A DNA stretch of 9,748 bases from an uncultured Selenomonadales bacterium (GTDB lineage Bacteria > Bacillota > Negativicutes > Selenomonadales > Selenomonadaceae): assembly GCA_947305445.1 (NCBI GenBank), contig CAMZDU010000018.1, positions 1-9,748 on the forward strand, written 5' to 3'. Each line of letters begins with the position of its first letter. Position 1 is the first letter of the stretch. Below are positions 1 through 7,200 of this stretch, piece after piece. A program made the translations under genes and the position numbers. The notes under the pieces were generated by a model, which was not told the DNA's origin, made no database searches, and worked only from the letters and a program-made list of their open reading frames with translations.

Positions 1-208
1 AGTCCTCGGCAATTTTTAAGGCTGCCAACACTGCAATGCGACTGCCCGCGAAAGACCGTGTGGTCTGCGAAATTTGTTTCATCGTCGAATCGACTATGCG
101 CACAAGTTTAATAAGTTCGTCGGGATCTTCGGTGCGCAATCGATAGACTTCGCCGAAGATTTCGACCTCGACACGTTTCATTTCGCCGACGGATTTTTGC
201 TCCTTCAA
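1..208 (-). CDS. zapA: Cell division protein ZapA, N-terminal part (3' end outside window)
   Basis: ZapA is a small cytoplasmic protein that binds FtsZ and bundles its filaments in the division ring. The 69 visible codons match the family N-terminal region: a beta strand with VEVEIFGEVYRLR (about residues 11-23 from the TTG start), then the acidic DPDEL turn, then the start of the long helix (IKLVRIVDSTMKQIS ... SRIAVLAALKIAED). The gene runs off the left edge, so the C-terminal coiled coil is not seen. I chose the TTG at 208 because GAGGAG lies 9 nt upstream of it. The in-frame ATG at 181 is 18 nt from the nearest AAGGAG, which is too far. The gene lies 5 bp after pheT, as in other Firmicutes, and is probably co-transcribed with it. 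The identification is firm; the start is likely but not certain. Confidence 0.88.
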   Translation of the reverse strand, partial: MKEQKSVGEMKRVEVEIFGEVYRLRTEDPDELIKLVRIVDSTMKQISQTTRSFAGSRIAVLAALKIAED

Positions 209-213
209 GTAAA

Positions 214-2901
214 TCAACTCCTCAACGTCGCGCCGAAGTCACGTTCAACCGCCGCCAAAATATTTTGGAACGCCGCGTCAGCTTCGGCGTCTTTGAGGGT
301 GCGTTCGTTGGAGCGGAACTCAATCGCGAAGGCCAGAGATTTTTTGTCGGCTGAGATTCGCTCGCCGGTGTACACGTCAAAGAGCGTGACGCCCTTGAAG
401 AATTGTCCGCCGTTGGCAACGATAACTTTTTCAACCGCGCCCGCCGCGGTGTCATGGTCGACGAGAATTGCCAGGTCGCGGCTGATTGACGGATATTTCG
501 GCAGAGTCTCCAAACTGAATTTTTTTGCCGCGAATTTTTGCAACGTGTCAATCTCCGCCTCGAAGACGTAAATTTTTTTACGAATGCCCAAAGCCTCGGC
601 AACGTTCGGGTGAACTTCGCCGACGGTGACGAGAATATCGCGACCCTTCTTGAAGACGGCGGTTTTGCCGGGGTGAAGTGCGTAATGTTCGCCCGCCTCG
701 ACGGTGTATTTGCCAATCGACAAGCCGGACAAAAGTTCCTCGACGATACCTTTAGCGTCGTAGAAGTCGACTTGCGCGGCGTCCTGTGACCAACCTTTCG
801 GCTCGCGGCGACCCATGAGCAATCCGACGAGCTGTTGCGGTTCGTGCGGCAATTCTGTCACGGGCAACGCTTTTGGCACGAACACGGGCGCGATCTCAAA
901 AAGTCTGACGTCCTCATTCTTGCGGCTGAAGTTGCGGGCGGCGTTCTCGAAGATTGACGCAAGTAAAGTTGTCCGCAGGAGCGGTGCTTCGTCCGTCAGC
1001 GGATTCATTATCGGCACGGCACGACGCAATTTAGAATCGGCGGGAATTTGCATTTTGTCAAACATCGCCTCGCTTGTGAATGCGAACGACAGTTCTTCGC
1101 ACATGCCCAATCCCGACAAAATATTTTTCACGCGGTCGATAAAATTTTGCGTCGCCGATTGATGCCCCTGTTGATTGCCTTTCGGGAGTGTCGACGGAAT
1201 TTTGTCGAAGCCGAAAATTCGCGCCACTTCCTCCGACAAATCGTCGGGCAGTCGAACGTCGTTGCGCCAATCGGGAACGGTGACTTCAAACGCCGAAGAA
1301 ATTTTCATGTCGACGGTCTTAACCATGTCGCCGACTGCCGAGCCGATATTCTTGACGAATTCGTCGACGCCCGAATCTTTAACGGCATCTTGAGCCTTGT
1401 CGGCATTTTTGAACAGCCCGCCGAAAGTCGCGCCGAGATTTTTCATGAAGCCTTCGACGTTTGACTTCTCGCCGATTTTGCGAGCCGCCTTGCTGAAATT
1501 TTTTGTAGCGGCAGCAAATTTATCGACAACATCATCAGTCAGCTCCTCGACCTTGTTGATGGGGTCAACCTCAAAGCCCAGAGCCTCCAGCACGTCAACA
1601 ATCTGCTCGTCGGTGTATTGGGTGCCGAGCCGAGCGTTAAGTTGCGCGGACGTGAATTTGATTTTGACTTCGGCTTTCGGATTCGGGTACACGTCGACGA
1701 CACCGCGGCAGACTTTGCACGCGCCCATGTCCTGCAGAAGTTGCGCGACGCGGTCGAGAGCGTTGACGGTGCCGTTTATGTTGGTGCCGCGCTCAAATCG
1801 GCCGCTCGCCTCGGAGTGAATGCCGACGGCTCGTGAAGTCCGCCGAATCGACGCCGAATTAAAGCACGCCGCTTCCAAGATAACGGTCGTCGTCGTGTCG
1901 GTGATTTCGCTTTCAAAGCCGCCCATGATTCCAGCCAAGCCCGCGGCTTTTTCCGCGTCGGCAATGACGAGTTCGCCGCCCTTTGCAAGGCGATTCGTGT
2001 CGTCGAGCGTGTGGAGCGGTTCGCCCTCAATCGCACGCCGCGCAGTAAGTTCGTGTCCGACAACTTTGTCGAAGTCGTAAGCGTGGAGCGGTTGACCGAA
2101 TTCGAGCATCACAAAATTTGTCACGTCGACGACGTTGTTAATCGCACGCATGCCCGCGCCCTCAAGCCGCTTGACAATCCATTCGGGCGACGGAGCAAGC
2201 TTGACGTTCGTGAGCACCCGCGCAGAAAATCTGGAGCACAAGTCGGGCGCGTCGATACCGATTTTAACCAGAGCGGCCGACTCGCTTGCATCGTCCTCGT
2301 TTACGCTGACTTCGGGATAGCGCGGAGTTTTGCCAGTCAAGACCGCCAGCTCGCGCACCAATCCGACGACGCTGAAACAGTCGCCGCGGTTGGCAGTCAG
2401 CTCGAATTCTAAAATGTCGTCGTCGAGACCGAGAACTTGTGCGGCGGGCAATCCCGCGGGCGTATCGTCCGGCAAAATGTAAATGCCCGTCTGCTGTTCA
2501 ATGGGCAGGCCTTCGAGTTCGAGCTTGAGTTCACCCGCCGAACAGAGCATGCCGTTAGAGGTGACGCCGCGCATTTTGCCTTTGGAAATTTTTTGGCCGT
2601 TGGGCAAATGAGCACCGACCAACGCCACGGGCACAACTTGACCTTCCGCGACGTTCGGTGCGCCCGTGATGACTTGCAGAAGATTTTCCGCACCTATATC
2701 CATTTGACAAATTTGCAAGTGGTCGCTGTCGGGGTGAGCCTTCAACTCGACAATGCGGCCGGTCACGACCTTTTCGAGGCCTTCGTCCGCGTGTATGACG
2801 TTCTCGACGGGGATACCCGCCATAGTGAACTTGTCGGCCAGCTCGTCCGACGTCAAATCTATATCAATGTAATCTTTCAGCCATTTGGTAGAAACCTGCA
2901 C
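214..2901 (-). CDS. pheT: Phenylalanyl-tRNA synthetase beta subunit, with a large insertion in domain B5
   Basis: This is the beta subunit of the cytoplasmic (alphabeta)2 PheRS, which charges tRNA-Phe and edits mischarged Tyr-tRNA. Domains in order: an N-terminal helix region; an EMAP/Trbp111-like tRNA-binding OB fold at about 39-148 (HPDSDHLQICQ); the B3/B4 editing domain at about 210-400 (VVDVTNFVMLEFGQPLHAYD, GIMGGFESE, SEASGRFERG); B5 at about 412-568; the catalytic-like B6/B7 at about 575-780; and a C-terminal anticodon-binding FDX-ACB domain at about 800-893 (KYPSISRDLAILV). The start is GTG at 2901, with AAGGCGGTGA just upstream. The 895-residue length exceeds the usual roughly 800 residues because of one in-frame block at about 449-535; the rest of B5 resumes normally at FEVTVPDWRNDV. 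The probable editing residues H273 and E332 are present. No frameshift is visible, so the gene looks functional. Confidence 0.97.
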   Translation of the reverse strand: MQVSTKWLKDYIDIDLTSDELADKFTMAGIPVENVIHADEGLEKVVTGRIVELKAHPDSDHLQICQMDIGAENLLQVITGAPNVAEGQVVPVALVGAHLPNGQKISKGKMRGVTSNGMLCSAGELKLELEGLPIEQQTGIYILPDDTPAGLPAAQVLGLDDDILEFELTANRGDCFSVVGLVRELAVLTGKTPRYPEVSVNEDDASESAALVKIGIDAPDLCSRFSARVLTNVKLAPSPEWIVKRLEGAGMRAINNVVDVTNFVMLEFGQPLHAYDFDKVVGHELTARRAIEGEPLHTLDDTNRLAKGGELVIADAEKAAGLAGIMGGFESEITDTTTTVILEAACFNSASIRRTSRAVGIHSEASGRFERGTNINGTVNALDRVAQLLQDMGACKVCRGVVDVYPNPKAEVKIKFTSAQLNARLGTQYTDEQIVDVLEALGFEVDPINKVEELTDDVVDKFAAATKNFSKAARKIGEKSNVEGFMKNLGATFGGLFKNADKAQDAVKDSGVDEFVKNIGSAVGDMVKTVDMKISSAFEVTVPDWRNDVRLPDDLSEEVARIFGFDKIPSTLPKGNQQGHQSATQNFIDRVKNILSGLGMCEELSFAFTSEAMFDKMQIPADSKLRRAVPIMNPLTDEAPLLRTTLLASIFENAARNFSRKNEDVRLFEIAPVFVPKALPVTELPHEPQQLVGLLMGRREPKGWSQDAAQVDFYDAKGIVEELLSGLSIGKYTVEAGEHYALHPGKTAVFKKGRDILVTVGEVHPNVAEALGIRKKIYVFEAEIDTLQKFAAKKFSLETLPKYPSISRDLAILVDHDTAAGAVEKVIVANGGQFFKGVTLFDVYTGERISADKKSLAFAIEFRSNERTLKDAEADAAFQNILAAVERDFGATLRS
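218..223 (-). promoter_or_regulatory. Ribosome binding site of zapA (inside the end of pheT)
   Basis: GAGGAG on the minus strand lies within the last codons of pheT, 9 nt before a TTG codon at 208-206. The spacing supports TTG rather than the ATG at 181 as the zapA start and suggests translational coupling to pheT. Confidence 0.6.
1297..1557 (-). other. Helical repeat insertion within PheT domain B5 (about residues 449-535)
   Basis: B5 is a winged-helix fold. Its first half ends at LEALGFEVD and its second half resumes at FEVTVPDWRND; these two strands normally form a short hairpin (wing). Between them lie about 87 extra residues with no Pro, Cys, Trp, Tyr or His, rich in Lys, Ala, Asp, Val and Gly. 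Residues 482-501 and 512-531 align without gaps, with 8 of 20 identities and mostly conservative changes elsewhere, and both have hydrophobic residues at relative positions 1, 4, 5, 8, 12, 15 and 16. A weaker copy may start at V459 (VDKF). I infer a helical appendage projecting from the wing; its function is unknown. It carries no intein splice motifs. Confidence 0.8.
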
Positions 2902-2905
2902 AAAA

Positions 2906-2915
2906 TCACCGCCTT
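2906..2915 (-). promoter_or_regulatory. Ribosome binding site of pheT, overlapping the pheS stop codon
   Basis: AAGGCGGTGA differs by one base from the ideal AAGGAGGTGA. Its first two A residues are the last two bases of the pheS TAA stop. The GGCGG core sits 7 nt before the GTG start at 2901, which settles the choice of a non-ATG start. Confidence 0.75.
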
Positions 2916-3939
2916 AGAACTGTTTCAAAAATCTGACGTCGTTATCGTAAAGCAGACGCATGTCGTCCAGGCCATAAGTCAGCATTGCGATACGCTCAAT
3001 GCCCATGCCGAATGCAAAGCCGCTGACTTCGGCAGGGTCGTAGCCGCTCATCTTAAGCACGTCGGGGTGAACCATGCCCGCGCCCAAAATCTCAAGCCAG
3101 CCCGTGCCTTGACAAACTTTGCAACCTTCGCCGTGACACATGACGCAGGACACGTCGACTTCCGCGCTCGGCTCCGTGAACGGAAAGAAACTCGGCCGCA
3201 ACCGAATTTTAGTTTTCTCGCCGAAAATTTTTTTGCTGAAGTCCTCAAGCGTGCCCTTCAAATCCGCGAACGAAATTCCCTTGTCGATAACGAGACCTTC
3301 GACTTGCGTGAACATCGGCGAGTGTGAGGCGTCGTAGTCGTCGCGGCGATAGACCCTGCCGGGCGCAATCATTCTAATCGGCTCGTTGTCGCGGTGACGT
3401 TCCATTGTGCGCGCTTGAACCGGCGATGTTTGCGTCCTTAGCAAAATTTCCTCGGTGATGTAAAAAGAATCCTGCATGTCGCGGGCGGGGTGATCTTTTG
3501 GCAAATTGAGTGCCTCAAAATTGTAATAGTCCGTCTCGACTTCGGGCCCTTCCTCGACGCTGTAACCCATGCTGACGAAAATTTCTTTCACGCGGTTAAG
3601 CGTTAATGTCAGCGGGTGCAAATGGCCGTCGTGCACGCGGCGGCCGGGCAATGTCACGTCGATAGTTTCCGTCGCGAGTTTGGATTGAAGTTCCGCGGCT
3701 TTAAGTTTGGAATTTTTTTCCGCGATAATTTGTTCGATTTGTGCCCGCGCCTCGTTGACGAGCTTGCCGACAATCGGTCGCTCCTCGGCCGTGAGTTTGC
3801 TCATGCCGCGCAGTAAAGTCGTCAGCTCACCTTTCTTGCCGAGAAATTTAACGCGCACGTCGTCGAGTTCCCGCAGGTTTGTCGCCGCGTCGACAGCCTC
3901 GGCCGCACGTCCGCGCAGTTCGTTTATCTGTTGTTCCAT
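2914..3939 (-). CDS. pheS: Phenylalanyl-tRNA synthetase alpha subunit
   Basis: This is the catalytic alpha subunit of PheRS: it activates phenylalanine with ATP and transfers it to tRNA-Phe, in complex with PheT. The protein is 341 residues, the normal length. An N-terminal coiled coil covers about residues 1-85. Class II motif 1 is around 107-150 ([31 protein letters not shown]), motif 2 around 189-215 ([12 protein letters not shown] ... [10 protein letters not shown]), and motif 3 at 307-320 ([14 protein letters not shown]). Two CxxC pairs (C265/C268 and C273/C276), as in Firmicutes PheS, precede the [15 protein letters not shown] signature. The ATG at 3939 is preferred over the TTG two codons upstream, because AAGGAGG ends 7 nt before the ATG but only 1 nt before the TTG. 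It is the first gene of the pheS-pheT-zapA operon. No T-box is visible upstream. Confidence 0.98.
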   Translation of the reverse strand: MEQQINELRGRAAEAVDAATNLRELDDVRVKFLGKKGELTTLLRGMSKLTAEERPIVGKLVNEARAQIEQIIAEKNSKLKAAELQSKLATETIDVTLPGRRVHDGHLHPLTLTLNRVKEIFVSMGYSVEEGPEVETDYYNFEALNLPKDHPARDMQDSFYITEEILLRTQTSPVQARTMERHRDNEPIRMIAPGRVYRRDDYDASHSPMFTQVEGLVIDKGISFADLKGTLEDFSKKIFGEKTKIRLRPSFFPFTEPSAEVDVSCVMCHGEGCKVCQGTGWLEILGAGMVHPDVLKMSGYDPAEVSGFAFGMGIERIAMLTYGLDDMRLLYDNDVRFLKQF

Positions 3940-3946
3940 TAACAAT

Positions 3947-3953
3947 CCTCCTT
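3947..3953 (-). promoter_or_regulatory. Ribosome binding site of pheS
   Basis: AAGGAGG, a near-perfect Shine-Dalgarno sequence, ends 7 nt before the ATG at 3939. It rules out the in-frame TTG at 3945, which starts only 1 nt after it. Confidence 0.85.
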
Positions 3954-3983
3954 TACAACACTAAAGCTAACACACGCAGAAAC

Positions 3984-4004
3984 ATATTGCAAGCGATATT
4001 GCAA
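3984..4004. repeat. Tandem 9-bp direct repeat upstream of pheS
   Basis: ATATTGCAA occurs at 3984-3992 and again at 3996-4004, separated by GCG, giving a 12-bp period (about one helical turn). On the coding strand of pheS it reads TTGCAATAT twice. It lies about 45 bp from the pheS start, in the promoter or 5' leader. It may be an operator; no regulator can be named. Confidence 0.5.
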
Positions 4005-4062
4005 ATGGTTTGCCAATTTTCAAAGCGCGAGCGTGACGTTTGCCCCAATGTGATGCGCTCGA

Positions 4063-4090
4063 ATTATCCGGCGATTGATGAAATTTTCAT
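4063..4090 (-). promoter_or_regulatory. Weak candidate promoter for the pheST operon
   Basis: On the minus strand, ATGAAA (4090-4085, 4 of 6 matches to TTGACA) is followed after 16 bp by GATAAT (4068-4063, 5 of 6 matches to TATAAT). It would give a leader of roughly 115 nt. It is the best pair I can see, but other weak candidates nearer pheS cannot be excluded. Confidence 0.3.
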
Positions 4091-4235
4091 TTGCCAAAGA
4101 TTTGAATCTGCAAGAGTTTAGATTTGAAACAAGCGAAGTGACACGCTAACCGCAACAATAAATCTCACTTAGGCGGCGCGCATATGTTTTGCGCCACGAT
4201 TCAAAATTCCGAATCGCTCTGTAAGCGTGTGATGA

Positions 4236-4264
4236 TTGAACAACGCCCGCGCCTCTGATATAAT
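4236..4264 (+). promoter_or_regulatory. Sigma-A/sigma70-type promoter of dnaE
   Basis: TTGAAC at 4236-4241 and a perfect TATAAT at 4259-4264 are separated by exactly 17 bp, and TGA directly before the -10 box makes it an extended -10. The expected transcription start is around 4271, giving a leader of about 26 nt that holds the AGGGAGG site. Because the upstream in-frame TTG at 4264 falls inside the -10 box, it cannot be the dnaE start. Confidence 0.85.
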
Positions 4265-4280
4265 TGCCGAAAATTTTCGC

Positions 4281-4287
4281 AGGGAGG
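4281..4287 (+). promoter_or_regulatory. Ribosome binding site of dnaE
   Basis: AGGGAGG lies 9 nt before the ATG at 4297 and fixes the start as MSTENF rather than the longer upstream reading. Confidence 0.8.
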
Positions 4288-4296
4288 CGACGACTG

Positions 4297-7200
4297 ATGA
4301 GCACGGAAAATTTCACGCATCTGCATGTTCACACGGAGTACAGTCTGCTTGACGGCGCGGCTCGCATAAAAGATTTGCTCGACGCGGCAAAAAATTTCGG
4401 CATGAAGTCTCTGGCTATAACCGACCACGGCACAATGTACGGCGTCGTCGATTTTTACAAGGCGGCCGTTGAGCGCGGCATCAAACCGATTATCGGCTGT
4501 GAAGTTTACGTCGCGCCGAAGTCTCGTCTCGACCGCGACAAAAACGATTACAACAAGCCGTATCATTTGATATTGCTTGCCGAAAATGACGAGGGCTATC
4601 GCAATTTGGTAAAGCTCGCGTCGGCGGCGGGCACGGAAGGATTTTATTATCGTCCGCGTGTCGACAAAGATATCTTGCGAAAATATCACGGCGGATTGAT
4701 TGCGCTAAGTGCGTGCGTCGCCGGAGAAATTCCCCGTGCCATTCGCAACGACGAGCCTGCTCGTGCACGCGAACTTATCGCCGAATACGTTAAAATTTTC
4801 GGGCAGGAAAATTTTTTTTTGGAGATACAAAATCACGGACTCGAAGACGAGGCTAAAGTTCGTGACGCGCTGAAAAAATTTTCCGCCGAATTTAATTTGC
4901 CGCTCGTGGCCACGAACGATTCGCACTACGTCCGCCGCGAGGACGCAGAGTTTCATGACTTGTTGCTGTGTGTTCAGACGGGCAAAACCTTCAACGACCC
5001 TAAGCGGTTGAAATTTTCTTCCGACGATTATTATTTGAAGTCCGCCGACGAAATGCGCGAAATTTTTTCCGACACGCCCGAAGCTTGCGACAATACGCTG
5101 AAAATTGCCGAACGTTGCAACGTTAAGTTAGAGTTCGGCAATTTTCAAATGCCGCAATTTCCGTTGCCGGAAGGTTACAGCGAGGCCGCCGACTATTTGC
5201 GCGACCTGTGCAATAAAAAAATTCGCGACCGCTATCCCGCGCCGACCGAGGAAGTACTTGCGCGGCTCAATCACGAGCTGAAAATTATTCACGGCATGGG
5301 CTACGACGGTTACTTTCTGATTGTCTATGACTTCATGAATTTTGCGCGGCGAAAAAAAATTCCGGTCGGACCCGGACGCGGCTCAGCGGCGGGCAGTCTC
5401 GTCGCCTACGTGTTGGAAATTACCGAACTTGATCCGCTGAAATATAATCTGCTGTTTGAGCGATTCCTCAATCCCGAACGCGTCACGTTGCCTGACATTG
5501 ACATTGATCTGTGTTACATTCGCCGCGACGAGGTGATTGATTACGTGCGCGCCCGTTACGGCGAGGAAAGAGTTTCGCAGATTGCCACGTTCGGGACGAT
5601 GGCCGCGAAGTCCTCTATCCGCGACGTTGCCCGCGTCTTAGAGGTGCCTTACTCCGAAAGCTCGCGCATTGTCAAAATGATTCCAAACGTCCTGAACATC
5701 ACGATTGACGGCGCGTTGAAGTCCTCCAACGAATTGCGCAACGAGTACGACGGCAATCCCGACACGCGACGGATTATCGATTTCGCACGCAAGCTTGAGG
5801 GGTTGCCGCGGCATTCGTCGGTTCACGCGGCCGGCGTCGTCATCTCGAAAGTGCCGCTCGATGAAATTGTTCCTCTGCAACTTTCAAACGGCACACTCGT
5901 CACGCAATACGACAAAGACAAAATTGAAGAACTCGGCCTCTTAAAAATGGATTTCCTCGGCTTGCGCACGTTGACAATCATGGCGGAGACTCTGGCCAAC
6001 CTCAAAGCTTCACGCGGCGTGGAGCTTGAGTTGTCGTCAATTCCCCTGTGCGACGAAAAAACTGCGGCGATGCTCTCGACCGGCGAGACGTCCGCAGTTT
6101 TTCAAATGGAGTCGGCGGGCATGACGGCACTTGTCAAGGAATTGCGGCCGACGTGTTTTGAAGACTTGATACCGACTGTCGCGCTGTACAGGCCGGGACC
6201 GCTCGGCTCCGGCATGGTCGAAGATTTTATTGCGGGCAAGCACGGCCGCAAAGTCACGCATTATCTGCACCCGAAACTTGAACCGATACTCAAAGAAACT
6301 TTCGGCGTGATTTTGTATCAGGAGCAAGTCATGCAAATCGTGCAGACATTGGCCGGTTTCACGCTGGGACAGGCGGACATTTTGCGGCGGGCAATGGGCA
6401 AGAAGAAAGCTACTATCCTCCTGGCGCAGAAGGAAAATTTTCTGCGCGGCTGTGCGGCTAACGGCGTCGACAAAGCGTTGGCAGAAAAAATTTTCGAGTT
6501 GCTCACGCACTTTGCCGACTACGGCTTCAATAAATCTCACTCGGCGGCTTACGGACTTTTGGCTTGGCAGACGGCCTATCTCAAGGCGCATTATCCTGCG
6601 GAGTATTTGGCGGCGATGATGAGTGACACGCCCGACGTCGAAAAAATTGCAAGTTATATCGAATTGTCGCGCCGGCTCGGAATAAAAGTTCTCGGCCCCG
6701 ACGTAAATACCGGCTCGGCGCACTTCACCGTTGACGGCAATGCGATTCGCTTCGGTTTGGCGGCGGTGAAAAGTGCGGGCGAAGTCGCCGTCAAGAGCAT
6801 TGTCGCCGAACGTAAGCGCGGCGGTAAATTTCGTTCGCTGGCAGATTTTTCCGGACGCATTGACCCGAAAAATGTCTCGCGGCGCATTCTGGAGAACTTG
6901 ATTAAATCCGGCGCATTCGACAGCATAGACAAGCGGCGCACGGCTCTATTGTCGGCACTTGATTCGATGATGGTCGTCGGCTCTCAACGGCAACAGGAAC
7001 GTCTCAGCGGAGCAATCAGTCTTTTCGGCGACGACGAACTGCACGAGGCAATCGGCGCGATTCCCGACGTCAAGGAGCGGCCGCTCAAAGAAATTCTCGC
7101 CTGGGAGAAGGAGACGCTCGGCTTTTATTTGTCGGGACACCCGCTGGAGCCGTACCGCGAAATAATTTCCGCGCTGACTTCAAGCAACAAACTAGACGGC

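Larger units (their letters stand above)
3940..4296. other. Divergent intergenic region between pheS and dnaE
   Basis: This 357-bp stretch separates two genes transcribed away from each other and contains no convincing gene. It holds the dnaE promoter and ribosome binding site on the right and the pheS ribosome binding site on the left. Short direct repeats lie between them: ATATTGCAA at 3984 and 3996, TTTGCC at 4009, 4039 and 4090, and AGATTTGAA at 4098 and 4120. There is also a small GC hairpin at 4175-4195 (GGCGC ... GCGCC). The T-box core AGGGTGG is absent from the minus strand here. Confidence 0.85.

Noticed and set aside
1297..1557. Intein or intron as the cause of the PheT insertion
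   Set aside because: It is too short, lacks Cys/Ser splice-junction residues and an HN end, is fully in frame without stops, and sits in a variable hairpin rather than an active-site motif.
1397..1819. Open frame of 140 codons on the plus strand, opposite the pheT insertion
   Set aside because: Considered as a possible overlapping gene explaining the insertion, but its composition is Ser/Arg/Thr-rich shadow sequence and the minus-strand frame is clearly the coding one.
2437..3327. Open frame of 296 codons on the plus strand, opposite pheT and pheS
   Set aside because: It lies wholly antisense to two clear genes, crosses their junction and matches no family I recognise. Codon bias of the real genes explains the lack of stops.
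3953..3985. Ten-codon leader peptide ([10 protein letters not shown]) ending at the pheS ribosome binding site
   Set aside because: The stop next to the Shine-Dalgarno site is suggestive, but the frame has no ribosome binding site, only one Phe codon and no visible terminator/antiterminator pair.
4005..4121. Small plus-strand frame of 38 codons (MVCQFSKRERDVC...) in the pheS-dnaE gap
   Set aside because: It has no ribosome binding site or family resemblance and overlaps the likely pheS control region.
4175..4195. GGCGC/GCGCC hairpin as a terminator
   Set aside because: Only 5 bp, with no T-tract after it on either strand and no gene ending there.
4264..4296. Upstream extension of dnaE from TTG at 4264
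   Set aside because: The codon lies in the perfect -10 box, and the conserved DnaE N-terminus begins at the ATG at 4297 with a proper ribosome binding site.
6037..6723. Open frame of 228 codons on the minus strand, opposite dnaE
   Set aside because: Antisense shadow of the polymerase core, with no recognisable domain.
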